This document shows, piece after piece, positions 1 through 8,986 of a stretch of DNA of 64,000 bases. This DNA is from Rummeliibacillus stabekisii (lineage in GTDB: Bacteria; Bacillota; Bacilli; Bacillales_A; Planococcaceae). Each line of letters starts with the position of its first letter. Positions within the stretch are counted from its first letter, which is position 1. Position numbers and translations under genes: made by a program. The stretch covers positions 124,001 through 188,000 of the forward strand of contig NZ_BJVD01000001.1 in NCBI RefSeq assembly GCF_007988965.1, in the 5' to 3' direction. The notes below the pieces were generated by a model that worked only from the letters and a program-made list of their open reading frames with translations, had not been told where the DNA came from and did no database searches.

Positions 1-344
1 ACAAAAATTTTTTATATCTAGCGACTTATATCGGAAAACGCGTACGTTAAATATATAATTCATTTATTCTACTCTTTCCAAAGAACAAGGGATCCTTGTA
101 TAAGAGAGCTAATGCCTACCACAAAAAATGTTCGTTGCATTAAAATGGATACTTATGCTATCGATAATTGAAATAATCCCACGACCACAATAGCTAGCCT
201 GCATACCAACCTTTTTCTCTTTAAGGGTTTTATAAGTTGGGATAAGTTTGATTTAAAACAATGATATCTTAATAGGCAGTATATGAATAATATTAAAAAA
301 ATTAATTTTACTTATTTTTTTCATATAGAAAGTGGAACTTTCCT
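1..344. other. Gene-less left edge
   Basis: AT-rich sequence with no reading frame that has both a ribosome binding site and a recognisable product. Both strands are broken by frequent stops. It is continuous with the decayed material that follows. Confidence 0.5.
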
Positions 345-542
345 TTAAGGGATATTATCCGAACACCATATTTTAGAGCAATTGTAGAAGAAAGATCTCT
401 GGAGCTGTTTAAAGAACTCATAAGTCATATCTTCTGCCTCCGTTATATCGAATAATCTCAATCCATTTCTATACTTTATCACCGTTGTATAATCTCTTCT
501 ATTTCGGTGAGTCTTCAGAGATAGTAGTTTAGATGAGGAACT
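345..542 (-). pseudogene. Unidentified protein remnant
   Basis: A minus-strand frame ending at a TAA at 345-347 reads smoothly upstream, including DYTTVIKYRNGLRLFDITEA and then EDMTYEFFKQ, which looks like real protein rather than noise. There is no start codon with a ribosome binding site, so it appears to be the 3' part of a lost gene. I do not recognise the family. Confidence 0.25.
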
Positions 543-581
543 ATTTGATGATTGGATTTTATAGCATAAATATAAAAATAG

Positions 582-782
582 ACTCTTATAAAGAGAGGAT
601 ATTTTTTAAGTAAATTATTACAACAAATATTTGGCCATCTTACCATCTTGGCTGAATATGAAGATAAAAGCCCTTTGTGTAAGTGTGATTGTGGTAATCT
701 TGTGACTCGAAGCAGATCACTACTTTGTAATGGGACAGCAAGTTCTTCGTGTGGCTGTTTACAAGGAGAAACTATCGCATAA
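582..782 (+). pseudogene. Remnant of phage-type zinc-finger/HNH protein
   Basis: A plus-strand frame open from 582 to the TAA at 780-782 has no start codon with a Shine-Dalgarno. It contains the order FGxLTIL, then CKCDCGNLVTRSRSLL, then SSCGCLQGE. This is the usual layout of small phage and mobile-element proteins with an AP2/HNH-type zinc-knuckle region (FGRLTV, then CDCGN, then SCGCL). The paired cysteines are kept but the N-terminal start and C-terminal nuclease part are missing, so I call it a fragment. The family call comes from motif memory, not a search. Confidence 0.5.
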
Positions 783-807
783 GGCATATCAAGAAAATGA
801 TTATATA

Positions 808-852
808 AAAAGACAAAATTCACTTGAAGTTGAAAGTGAATTTTGTCTTTTT
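808..852. terminator. Bidirectional hairpin terminator
   Basis: Arms AGACAAAATTCACT and AGTGAATTTTGTCT enclose a short loop at about 811-849, flanked by A-run and T-run. It lies just after the zinc-finger remnant. Confidence 0.75.
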
Positions 853-904
853 CTAGCTTTAAAATAATGTTATCTTAAAAATACCTTGTAACCTGTATTA
901 CATT

Positions 905-953
905 AAAAGGACTCATTTTGTGAAAAAAAGTTGACTCAAATGGGTTCTTTCTT
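905..953 (-). terminator. Probable terminator of the YitT gene
   Basis: Imperfect 13-bp arms, AAAGGACTCATTT and AAATGGGTTCTTT (pairing with G-U), enclose an A-rich loop. It lies about 90 nt downstream of the minus-strand gene that ends at 1045. Confidence 0.5.
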
Positions 954-1044
954 TGTGAAGTAATGTTATCGCGATAATTATGGAAGTTCTTATTCAAAGA
1001 TACTGCTCTTTACAGTATAAGTGTTATATTGACAAAACTTTTAT

Positions 1045-1917
1045 CTAATGAATATCATTCTTTCTAAAATTACCGCCCTTTACTTCTGATACCTCATAAA
1101 CAGTAACAAAAGATTTTGGGTCAATTTCATTTATAATTTCCTTTAGTTTGGTTTCTTCTAAGCGATTAATGACACAGCTGATTTCTTTAAACTTTTCGTG
1201 GGAAAACCCGCCATAAACCTCGTTAAACGTTGCACTTCTACCTAAGCGGTCGCGTATAGTTTCTACCATTAATTCAGGTTGACTTGTGATAATTTTAAAG
1301 GTTTTAGAACCACTCAAACCTTCCTCCACAATGTGAACTACTTTAGAAGCTATAAAGTATGCAATTGCCGAAAGAATTGCTCCTTGTAAACCAAATACGG
1401 TTGAAACAACTATAAATACAAACACGTTTAAGAAGAGAATGAAATCACTTGTCCCAAATGGTAATTTTCGCGATAGAAGTACGGCAAGCATGTCAATTCC
1501 ATCTAATGCACCGCCATTACGTAAGGCTAGTCCCATCCCAAAACCAAGAATAATACCACCAACAACCGTAATCAACAAAGTATCCCCTTGAATAATTGCC
1601 GGCGTATGGTGAAATAAGATGGTGCCAAACGATAATGAAACAATGCCGATAATCGAAAATAGGGCAAAAGTTTTTCCGATTTGTTTATAACCCAACCAAA
1701 TAAAAGGGATATTTATGATGGCAATGAGAGCTCCCAATGGTAGTCCAAAAAGTTCAGAACCCACAATGCTTAGCCCAGTCACCCCTCCATCGGATACATG
1801 ATTTGGAATTAATACTGTTTCTAGTCCATAGGCAGCTATAAATCCCCCTAAAATGACTAATAATCCTCGAATAATTATTTTTAGTTTATTGGTCTTTTGT
1901 TTTTTGCTTTTCTCCAT
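1045..1917 (-). CDS. YitT family membrane protein (DUF161 + DUF2179)
   Basis: About 290 residues. The N-terminal two thirds has about five or six hydrophobic helices (YitT/DUF161 region). The C-terminal 80 residues form the soluble DUF2179 domain (KTFKIITSQPE, then SCVINRLEETKLKEII), as in B. subtilis YitT/YpjC/YqfU proteins. The function of the family is not established; transport is assumed. I chose the ATG at 1915-1917 because GTGAGGAATTT lies directly before it; the frame is open 31 codons further up without a better site. It stands alone with a weak hairpin downstream. Confidence 0.85.
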   Translation of the reverse strand: MEKSKKQKTNKLKIIIRGLLVILGGFIAAYGLETVLIPNHVSDGGVTGLSIVGSELFGLPLGALIAIINIPFIWLGYKQIGKTFALFSIIGIVSLSFGTILFHHTPAIIQGDTLLITVVGGIILGFGMGLALRNGGALDGIDMLAVLLSRKLPFGTSDFILFLNVFVFIVVSTVFGLQGAILSAIAYFIASKVVHIVEEGLSGSKTFKIITSQPELMVETIRDRLGRSATFNEVYGGFSHEKFKEISCVINRLEETKLKEIINEIDPKSFVTVYEVSEVKGGNFRKNDIH

Positions 1918-2331
1918 AAATTCCTCACTTCTAGTCTTTTTTAAAGTATAACACATTTTATTCTCTGCATTGTAGCCATTCCTCAAACTCAAAGTAGGGA
2001 TCTTAAGCAATATTGTTTCCCTTCTAGTAAAATTCCTTCAAAGGATTTTAAGTAGCTGTTTAGTGAATATCTTATATGATTTACCAGAACGTCATATCAG
2101 TTTCAATCCATCTGAATGATCCTTGCAACTAGACTTATGCGAGACAAACAAATTTAAATGAAGATTGTTAGGAGATACTATGGATTACATACACTCGCGT
2201 TTTGGCTCTGGAGCAGTTCTACATGCAGTTTCCTATACAGAAACAGGTACCGTTTAGTTTTAGTATATTTATACTCAAATTCTTGCTAATCGAATGAGTT
2301 AATTTGTAAATATCCTTGATTTATTCTATGA
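1918..2331. other. Intergenic, decayed
   Basis: No intact gene seen. A short plus-strand frame at 2180-2260 begins MDYIHSRFGSGAVLHAVSYT and stops after about 26 codons behind an AGGAG-like site. It resembles nothing I know and is probably debris upstream of the DUF3231-like remnant. Confidence 0.4.
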
Positions 2332-2585
2332 ATTATTTTTAAAAATCCACCTATACTATCTTTGTTTAAAAAATGGCGAAAAACAAGAAAAGGACGTGTA
2401 GAAAGTAAGGGTTTACTTAGCAGAAATCCAAAAATGCATTAAGATGAAGTATTTAGTGTTTGGACCGGTTTAACTACAAGCTACGGCATGATTTCTGGCT
2501 TTCAAACTTTTTCTAATAGTGTATATGACGAAGATGTTAAAAAATAATTGAAGAAATTACATGTAGATTATTTTAAAACCTATTA
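2332..2585 (+). pseudogene. Remnant of DUF3231/coat-F-like protein
   Basis: One plus-strand frame reads KKWRKTRKGRVESKGLLSRN, a TAA at 2440-2442, then DEVFSVWTGLTTSYGMISGF and NSVYDEDVKK, then TAA at 2545-2547 in an A-run. Adding one A there restores IIEEI. The pattern (E-hydrophobic-W near the middle, Q-F/L-x-N, D-x-D-V-K) is like the helical repeats of DUF3231/spore coat F-like proteins. Two disabling changes and no start make it a pseudogene. It sits directly upstream of the manganese catalase gene. Family assignment is tentative. Confidence 0.4.
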
Positions 2586-2605
2586 ATCCGAATCGAGGGA
2601 TGTAA

Positions 2606-3463
2606 ATGTATTATTACAAAAATGAATTAATTAATATTATTAAACCTGGCAAACCAGATCCACAAGCAGCACGGGTCATGCAAGAAATATTAGGTGGTCA
2701 TTATGGTGAAATGAGAACCATGATGCAATACTTTTTCCAAAGCTCTAATTTTAGAGGCAAGGAAACACAATATCGTGATTTACTTCGTGGCGTTTTCTTA
2801 GAAGAAATAGCTCACGTAGAACTTGTTCAGAATACAATTAATCAATTACTTAATGATTCTGGGGAATCTTCTGCACCGGGCAACAATGGTTTGGATCAAG
2901 CACCATTAGATGATGCTGTTAGACATGCAAATCCACACCATTATATTATGGCAGCTCAATCATCTTTACCTGTCGATGCTTCAGGTAATCCGTGGAATGG
3001 CTCATGGGTGTATGCACATGGAAACCTTATTGCAGATTTATTGGACAATTTAGTTCTTGAATCAACTGGTGTCCTTCAAAAGACACGTATTTATGAAATG
3101 AGTTCTAATCAGACTTTTAGAGAAACACTTGCATTCCTAATAGTTCGTGACAATGCTCACCAAAATGCATTTGCCAAAGCATTAGAAACTTTAGGTGTAG
3201 ATTGGGGTAAACTATTCCCTGTTCCGAACTATGATATCAACAAATATCCTGAATGTAGAAAGTATGTTGAAATGGGCTATCATAATGCTCAATTTAATTT
3301 CAGATTAGACCCGACACGTATCGGTGAAATCTTTCAAGGGCAATCTCCAAGTAGAAATGGCGGAGAATTAAATGTAACTCCTCCACCAGAAGGATTCCCT
3401 GTGCCGGTTTTGCCAGAAATGCCAAATGAGCATAGCCCAGGTCTCAATGATATGAATAATTAA
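2606..3463 (+). CDS. Manganese catalase family protein
   Basis: 285 residues, the usual length for non-haem catalases of the YdbD/CotJC group, which dismutate hydrogen peroxide at a di-manganese centre. The ferritin-like fold is supported by likely metal ligands E35 (GGHYGEM), E66/E67 and H70 (FLEEIAHVE), E152 (LVLESTG) and H185 (RDNAHQ). The C-terminal tail is rich in proline, asparagine and glycine. The ATG is preceded by GAGGG six bases upstream. The gene is monocistronic and follows a decayed coat-like frame, so a spore-associated role is possible but not shown. Confidence 0.92.
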   Translation: MYYYKNELINIIKPGKPDPQAARVMQEILGGHYGEMRTMMQYFFQSSNFRGKETQYRDLLRGVFLEEIAHVELVQNTINQLLNDSGESSAPGNNGLDQAPLDDAVRHANPHHYIMAAQSSLPVDASGNPWNGSWVYAHGNLIADLLDNLVLESTGVLQKTRIYEMSSNQTFRETLAFLIVRDNAHQNAFAKALETLGVDWGKLFPVPNYDINKYPECRKYVEMGYHNAQFNFRLDPTRIGEIFQGQSPSRNGGELNVTPPPEGFPVPVLPEMPNEHSPGLNDMNN

Positions 3464-3870
3464 TTCACCTATTTTCTGCTGTAGCGTGTGACAACGGTAC
3501 AGCTTTTTATTATTGAGAAGTTGACTTTTAATGACAAATAACAATCAAAATTACATTAAGAGTGGTTCCATAATGGTAATTTGTTGAAAAATACCTTAAG
3601 AGGATTCTTCAATTGTTAGTTGAAGAGAGAATGAAAAAGATTCCCTTTGAGTGTTGCTTAAGCTCAATAGCTTTAATAAAAATATCTTGTTAATATGCTG
3701 CGGCATGGAACATGAAAATGTATTTAATGAACCATCAATTTCTAGATGACTATTCCCCTACCATCCCATTGTTATCTCGATCATCCTTATATCGGTATAA
3801 TTAGACTATAAACAAAAACAAATATAGCTATGCCCTAATTTCAATCAGTAATCAAAAAATTGCATTAAAA
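3464..3870. other. Intergenic, no gene seen
   Basis: AT-rich, no convincing frame. A minus-strand scrap at 3750-3797 reads YKDDRDNNGMVGE before a stop, reminiscent of the end of an Excalibur calcium-binding motif but far too short to call. Confidence 0.4.
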
Positions 3871-3874
3871 ATAA

Positions 3875-3912
3875 AGCGTTCTCCTATTTAGTGGAGAATC
3901 GCTTTATTTTTT
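3875..3912 (-). terminator. Hairpin terminator of the siderophore operon
   Basis: AAAGCGTTCTCC and GGAGAATCGCTTT form a near-perfect stem with A and T runs on both sides; it overlaps the last codons of the minus-strand FhuF-like gene. Confidence 0.75.
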
Positions 3913-4668
3913 ATCTACTCTACCCTTAATACCACTAAGTGGACATGTGTTACAGCTCCTGCTTCCGTTCTTTAACCTATAAGATAAACAACATGTTTTT
4001 CTTTGTCTGATGTTGACATTGTCATTAACAAAATCGTAACCGTACTTTTCAAAAACATTTGAGTTAGAAATACCTAAAACATTTTCAGGTGCTTCATGAA
4101 TAAGGTAATGGATATCTTCCTTAGCACGAATTCTGATTTCTAAGTTGTCATGAGTCGAAAGATTCTCATAAAGCCAATAAATATAAATCACAATATTTTC
4201 CCAGAGAATATCCTTAGAGATTTTAGCTTCTTTATTTAGATGGTTCACTATAAGAAATAAATGTTCAGCAAACAGTTCCTTGATGCATTCTTTTCTCCAT
4301 TCATTTCTATCTTCAGTTGAAGCAAAAGTTGTTGTTTGGTTAAAATAAATCTTGGGAAGCCATTGTTCCTGATTTCCAATATTCTCTAAGGAAATGTTTT
4401 GAAATGAAATATCAAGCTTTTTATTATAAACAGTCATTGAATAAAGAAAGATAACAGCTAAAAATGCATATCTCTTCATAAAAATAGAGGCTGTTGTTTG
4501 GAGGTTTGGTGCTACCATCAAATTCGATAGTTTCTCCAAATAAATAGAGAGCATATCCCTGTCCATTAATTGCGCTAACTCAATCGAAAGCTCTGATCGG
4601 CTCTTTGTTGAAGTAAATCGAAATTCTCGTAATTTTTGTTTCTCCTGCTCAGTAAGATGCGACTCCAT
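3904..4668 (-). CDS. FhuF-like ferric-siderophore reductase, (2Fe-2S)-binding
   Basis: 254 residues. The C-terminus carries the FhuF-type iron-sulphur signature: C226-C227, then C239 and C242 (TCCLSYRL, then CNTCP). In this family the cluster donates an electron to release iron from imported siderophores in the cytoplasm. The upstream 200 residues are helical and poorly conserved, as is usual. The start ATG at 4666-4668 lies inside the end of the ATPase gene (20-nt overlap), so translation is probably coupled. As the last gene of the minus-strand uptake operon it completes import by reducing the iron. Confidence 0.82.
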   Translation of the reverse strand: MESHLTEQEKQKLREFRFTSTKSRSELSIELAQLMDRDMLSIYLEKLSNLMVAPNLQTTASIFMKRYAFLAVIFLYSMTVYNKKLDISFQNISLENIGNQEQWLPKIYFNQTTTFASTEDRNEWRKECIKELFAEHLFLIVNHLNKEAKISKDILWENIVIYIYWLYENLSTHDNLEIRIRAKEDIHYLIHEAPENVLGISNSNVFEKYGYDFVNDNVNIRQRKTCCLSYRLKNGSRSCNTCPLSGIKGRVDKK

Positions 4669-5482
4669 TTAATACCGCTTCCTCTTTTAAAATGCTTCGT
4701 CCTTTTCCGTATGGAATACACATGGGTGTTCCAAAAATTGGATCACGGATGATTTCACTCTCTAAATCAAAGACATTTTTCACGAGTGACTTTGTAATAA
4801 TATCTTCAGGTTTCCCTTTTTTATATACTGTTTGATTACGAACGGTAATAATATAATCCGCATATCTGCAGGCTAGATTAATATCATGTAACACCATGAT
4901 AATTGTTCGCTTTTGTTGTTTATTTAGTTTATATAATAAATCTAATATTTCTATTTGATGAGTTAAATCTAAGTAAGTAGTTGGCTCGTCTAATAAAATA
5001 ATATCCGTATTTTGAGCTAGTGTCATAGCAATCCAAGCGCGTTGCCTTTGACCGCCAGATAATTCTTCGATAGGTTTATCCTTCAAATGTTCAACTCCCG
5101 TAGATATTAAAGCATTCATAACGATTTCTTCATCTTCTTGTGACCATTGACTATGCCAACTTTGATGAGGGTATCTCCCCTGCTTAACAAGCTGTAAAAC
5201 GGTCAGTCCTTCTGGTGCAACCGGGGACTGTGGTAGAATAGAAAGTTCTTTAGCAACTTGTTTATTTGTAAGTTTGAAGACGTTTTTCCCATCTAATAAT
5301 ATGGAGCCTTCACTTGGTTTTAATAGTCTAGCGATGGAACGTAGAAGTGTCGATTTACCACAACCATTAGAACCAATTAAAATTGTCACTTCGCCTACTG
5401 GAATTGATAAGTCAAGATTATTTATAATAATAGAATTTCCGTAGCTAAGCGTTAGAGATTTTGCTTCAATTGTTTCTGTCAT
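4649..5482 (-). CDS. Ferric-siderophore ABC transporter ATPase (FecE/FhuC type)
   Basis: 277 residues from the ATG at 5480-5482, chosen because AAAGGAG lies about 10 nt upstream and the protein then begins like its family (MTETIEAKSLTLSYG). The frame is open 33 codons further up into the permease gene. Walker A GSNGCGKST, Q-loop, signature LSGGQRQR, Walker B IILLDEPT and the switch histidine (MVLHDIN) are all present. It powers the two permeases encoded just upstream in the same operon, together with the divergently encoded binding lipoprotein. B. subtilis YusV and FhuC are the nearest recalled relatives. Confidence 0.93.
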   Translation of the reverse strand: MTETIEAKSLTLSYGNSIIINNLDLSIPVGEVTILIGSNGCGKSTLLRSIARLLKPSEGSILLDGKNVFKLTNKQVAKELSILPQSPVAPEGLTVLQLVKQGRYPHQSWHSQWSQEDEEIVMNALISTGVEHLKDKPIEELSGGQRQRAWIAMTLAQNTDIILLDEPTTYLDLTHQIEILDLLYKLNKQQKRTIIMVLHDINLACRYADYIITVRNQTVYKKGKPEDIITKSLVKNVFDLESEIIRDPIFGTPMCIPYGKGRSILKEEAVLNGVASY

Positions 5483-5498
5483 ATTTTCTCGGACTCCT

Positions 5499-6554
5499 TT
5501 ATTTTTTGGGGTTTCTAAATAATAAATAAATAAAGTAAGGCGCACCAATAGCGGCGGTGAAAACGCCTGCTGGTACTTCAAGTGGACTGAAGGCAGTACG
5601 ACCTATAACATCTGCAATCATTACTAGAAGTGCACCAATTGTAGCGGCAGTAGGAATTAAAACACCAAAAGATGAACCTACTAGTCGTCGTGCAATATGC
5701 GGTGCCATTAATCCAACAAAGCCAATAGCTCCAGCAAAAGCAATGGCCCCTGCAACTAAGGCAGTACTCAACAATAAAAGTAAGAAACGCATTTTTTGAA
5801 CGGAGTGTCCAAGGCTAGATGCAGTGTCATCTCCGAATTCTTGAACATTTAAATGTCTCGTTATAAAGAAAGTAATAAGCAACAAAAGAATTGTCCAAGG
5901 AATAAGCATTTTTACTTGATCCCAGTTAGCTCCACTAACGCTCCCTGTAATCCACATATTCGCTTCAGTTGCTTTATAGATTGGTCCAAGCAACATTAGC
6001 ATCGTCGTCATTGCCTGCATAAATGCAGATACACCAATACCGATTAAAACGAGTCGAATTGGTGTAATACCATCTTTCCAAGCGAAAATATATACTAAAA
6101 ATCCAATACTAGTAGCGCCGATAAATCCTGCAACAGGAAGCCATTGAATACTTACCGTTAATGAATGGTTCGAATCACTGAAAATAGCTAAAAAGGCAAC
6201 CACAGCAGCTCCACCACCAGCCGAAATCCCAATAATATCCGGAGACGCCAGTGGATTTTTTATCATTCCTTGTAATATTGCACCAGCTACAGCTAAAGCC
6301 ATCCCTGCAAAAGCAGCGATAAAGATTCGGGGTAATCTAAAATCTATAACGACTAACTGGTCAAAATCATTACCTCCACCAAATAAGATTTGTAACACGT
6401 TCAATGGATTAATATAGGAATCCCCAACTGAAGCGCTAAAAATGAATATCGCTATCGTTAGGAATACTAAAAGTATGATTTTCTTATATGCTTTTATATC
6501 AAGCAGAAAAGATAGTCGATCTTTAAGGAGTCTAATTGTTTTGAAGTGATTCAT
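5499..6554 (-). CDS. Siderophore ABC transporter permease (FecCD family), second subunit
   Basis: 351 residues with the FecCD fold of about 9-10 membrane helices and the conserved coupling region (GSVSGANWDQVKML; GFVGLMAPHIARRLVG; PAGVFTAAIGAPYFIYLLFR). The ATG at 6552-6554 overlaps the stop of the preceding permease (ATGA overlap), so the two are translationally coupled. The open frame extends 55 codons upstream but that part translates the neighbouring gene out of frame. Similar to B. subtilis YfhA. It forms the membrane channel as a heterodimer with the next gene's product. Confidence 0.92.
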   Translation of the reverse strand: MNHFKTIRLLKDRLSFLLDIKAYKKIILLVFLTIAIFIFSASVGDSYINPLNVLQILFGGGNDFDQLVVIDFRLPRIFIAAFAGMALAVAGAILQGMIKNPLASPDIIGISAGGGAAVVAFLAIFSDSNHSLTVSIQWLPVAGFIGATSIGFLVYIFAWKDGITPIRLVLIGIGVSAFMQAMTTMLMLLGPIYKATEANMWITGSVSGANWDQVKMLIPWTILLLLITFFITRHLNVQEFGDDTASSLGHSVQKMRFLLLLLSTALVAGAIAFAGAIGFVGLMAPHIARRLVGSSFGVLIPTAATIGALLVMIADVIGRTAFSPLEVPAGVFTAAIGAPYFIYLLFRNPKK

Positions 6555-7555
6555 GCTTTTTTGAACCCCTTTCTTGCAATGTAAATAAAGAATGGTGTTC
6601 CAATGAATGCTGTCATGACTCCGACAGGTACCTCTTGAGGCATGATTATATAACGGGCAGCCACATCTGCTATTAATAACAAAATACTCCCTAATAACGC
6701 TGCCATAGGTATTAGCCACTTATGGTCATTACCAATACATTTTCTAGCAATATGTGGAATGACAATTCCGATAAAACCGATTGGACCAGCAACTGCAACA
6801 GAGCCTCCAGCAAGTAGAATAACGATTATACCAACAATTACTTTGATAAAACCTAGATTCAATCCCAATCCTTTTGCTATATCGTCGCCTAGTGCAAGTA
6901 CATTCATTTTAGGAGAAATGAATAAAGCAGCAATCCAACCTAAAGCTAGATATGGAAAAACAGAGGTTAATATCTCTAATTTTCTTCCTTGCACGGAACC
7001 TGCAAGCCAAAATAATACTTGGTCAAGTTCTGCCTCGTTGGTTGCTAGTAAGCCCTGAGTAAAAGATGAAAATAGTGCACTCATAGCAGCACCAGCTAAA
7101 GTGATTTTAATAGGAGTCATTGCGTCCCTTCCGGAAGAACTTATTCCTAAAACTGCAATTGCAGCAATAGTAGCTCCTAAAAAGGCAATCCAAGCAAATG
7201 ACTGTAAACCAGAAATTTTAAAGAAAACCATAGAGAAAACGACTGCAAATCCCGCACCTGCATTGATACCTAAAATACCAGGCGAGGCTAGCGGATTTTT
7301 TGTTAGCGTTTGCATAAGAACGCCTGTTATAGCTAAAGAAGCTCCAACGCTTGCAGCGATTAATGCTCTAGGAACACGTAAATTTCTAATAATAATATGC
7401 TCATTTGAGTGGTCAAATTGAGTAAAAGCATGTAATGCGGTTTCAATAGAGGTATCTGCGTAACCATATACAATGCTAATTCCTATACATAGTATCAGGA
7501 TGATAACGCTAATCAATAAAGCTAATGTTTTCGAAATAGTATTATTAAATATCAT
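6551..7555 (-). CDS. Siderophore ABC transporter permease (FecCD family), first subunit
   Basis: 334 residues, multi-spanning FecCD permease with the typical motifs ASPGILGINAGAG, LAGSVQGRKLE, GFIGIVIPHIAR and PVGVMTAFIGTPFFIYI. It is first in the minus-strand operon permease-permease-ATPase-FhuF and diverges from the binding lipoprotein gene across a 174-bp region holding a perfect Fur box. Layout and similarity match B. subtilis yfiY-yfiZ-yfhA (hydroxamate/citrate-type siderophores such as schizokinen), although the exact ligand cannot be read from sequence. Confidence 0.92.
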   Translation of the reverse strand: MIFNNTISKTLALLISVIILILCIGISIVYGYADTSIETALHAFTQFDHSNEHIIIRNLRVPRALIAASVGASLAITGVLMQTLTKNPLASPGILGINAGAGFAVVFSMVFFKISGLQSFAWIAFLGATIAAIAVLGISSSGRDAMTPIKITLAGAAMSALFSSFTQGLLATNEAELDQVLFWLAGSVQGRKLEILTSVFPYLALGWIAALFISPKMNVLALGDDIAKGLGLNLGFIKVIVGIIVILLAGGSVAVAGPIGFIGIVIPHIARKCIGNDHKWLIPMAALLGSILLLIADVAARYIIMPQEVPVGVMTAFIGTPFFIYIARKGFKKA

Positions 7556-7620
7556 ATGTAGTTAAATCTCTTTCCTAAATTTAATATTCAAAGCATATGA
7601 AATAATTTCCTAAATAGTTA

Positions 7621-7649
7621 TTGACAACGAAAATATCGTGCCATATGAT
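7621..7649 (+). promoter_or_regulatory. Sigma-A promoter of the siderophore-binding gene
   Basis: TTGACA at 7621-7626, 17-nt spacer, TATGAT at 7644-7649. It points to the lipoprotein gene, and the Fur box begins 15 nt after the -10 element. Confidence 0.75.
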
Positions 7650-7663
7650 TATTACAATACAAG

Positions 7664-7678
7664 TGATAATGATTATCA
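7664..7678. promoter_or_regulatory. Fur box
   Basis: TGATAATGATTATCA is an exact 7-1-7 inverted repeat, identical to the Bacillus Fur minimal core, and is embedded in a longer symmetric stretch. Its place at the expected transcription start of the lipoprotein gene and upstream of the divergent permease operon implies iron-dependent repression of both. Confidence 0.9.
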
Positions 7679-7729
7679 TTATCGAATTTCATTTTTAATT
7701 TTATCACATACATTGGAGGAAGAAAAGAG

Positions 7730-8716
7730 ATGCCAAGTACATTTCGCAAATTGATTGCACTGTTAGCAATCATTGCTGTATTTACACTAGCTGCTTGTGG
7801 AAATACAAAAGAAAAAAATAAAGACCAAAATGCTTCAAAAGAAAAAATAGTTTCATATTCGGTTAAACATGCAATGGGATCAACAGAAGTTAAAGGGATG
7901 CCAAAACGTATTGTTGTATTAACAAATGAAGGAACAGAAGCTTTACTAGCAATGGGTGTAAAACCAGTAGGAGCAGTAAAATCATGGGCAGGAGACCCTT
8001 GGTATGATCATATTAAAGATAAAATGGATAATGTTGAAGTAGTTGGCGAGGAGGGCGCAATCAATATTGAAAAAATTGCTTCCTTAAGACCCGACTTGAT
8101 CATTGGTAATAAAATGAGACAAGAAAAGGATTATGAAAAACTAAGTAAAATCGCCCCAACTGTTTTCTCAGAAACATTACGCGGTGATTGGAAAGAAAAC
8201 TTTGAACTGTATGCTAAAGCCTTAAATAAAGAATCTAAGGGAAAAGACGTTTTGCAAAAATACGACGATAAAGTAAAAGCTTTAAAAGCTAAACTTGGAG
8301 ATAAAACAAACCAACAAGTATCAGTTGTTCGCTTTTTGGCTGATAAATCTCGAATTTACTATACTGACTCATTCTCTGGTGTCATTTTTAATGAGCTTGG
8401 ATTTAAACGAGTTCCTGAACAAGACAAAATGTTTAAAGCTGACAGTAAGCTAGGTAACCTTGCTATTGAAGTAGGAAAAGAAGCTATTCCTAAAATGGAT
8501 GGTGATCTAATATTCTATTTTACATACCTTCCAACTGGTGATGATACAGCATTAGCAACTGAAAAAGATTGGACAAATGATCCACTATGGAAAAATCTAT
8601 CAGCAGTTAAAAAAGATCATGCATATAGAGTCGATGATTCTATTTGGAATACAGCAGGTGGCGTACTAGCTGCGAATTTAATGCTAGACCAAATTGATAA
8701 GATTTTCTCAAAATAA
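7730..8716 (+). CDS. Siderophore-binding lipoprotein (YfiY/FecB type)
   Basis: 328 residues. The lipoprotein signal peptide ends in the lipobox LAAC at about residue 23, followed by a charged linker and a type III periplasmic-binding fold (TroA/FecB domain: KRIVVLTNEGTEALLAMGVK, then LRPDLIIGN). A GGAGG ribosome binding site precedes the ATG. It captures ferric siderophore outside the membrane and delivers it to the divergently encoded permeases. Its promoter and Fur box lie directly upstream, and a strong hairpin follows the gene. Confidence 0.93.
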   Translation: MPSTFRKLIALLAIIAVFTLAACGNTKEKNKDQNASKEKIVSYSVKHAMGSTEVKGMPKRIVVLTNEGTEALLAMGVKPVGAVKSWAGDPWYDHIKDKMDNVEVVGEEGAINIEKIASLRPDLIIGNKMRQEKDYEKLSKIAPTVFSETLRGDWKENFELYAKALNKESKGKDVLQKYDDKVKALKAKLGDKTNQQVSVVRFLADKSRIYYTDSFSGVIFNELGFKRVPEQDKMFKADSKLGNLAIEVGKEAIPKMDGDLIFYFTYLPTGDDTALATEKDWTNDPLWKNLSAVKKDHAYRVDDSIWNTAGGVLAANLMLDQIDKIFSK

Positions 8717-8728
8717 CATTATTAAAAT

Positions 8729-8772
8729 AAGACCCGGTTGGAAAATAGAGTATTTTCTATCCGGGTTTCTTT
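8729..8772 (+). terminator. Hairpin terminator
   Basis: ACCCGGTTGGAAAAT and ATTTTCTATCCGGGT form a long stem just after the lipoprotein gene, followed by TTTC. Confidence 0.8.
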
Positions 8773-8986
8773 ATGGGTAAAAGTAGATTATTTAGACTAG
8801 CATATTCACCTTAAATATAGGTAATACAGGTATAAACTTTACTATAACTCCCCTAGATATCAGATGAAGGCAACCTGTAGATATTTTCGTTTGTAAATTT
8901 CACGATGCATTAATCATTTAGCTTAATATTTTTAAAAAACATTTATCCTTTGCTAAAGATACTGTTCTAAAATTTATTTGTAAATT

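Noticed and set aside
515-823. 102-codon minus-strand frame
   Set aside because: Antisense to the zinc-finger remnant and its terminator; no ribosome binding site and no family resemblance.
966-977. Palindrome TTATCGCGATAA
   Set aside because: Short, no nearby promoter that it would control; can occur by chance.
3750-3797. YKDDRDNNGMVGE scrap like an Excalibur calcium-binding end
   Set aside because: Only about 15 codons, preceded by a stop; too short to support.
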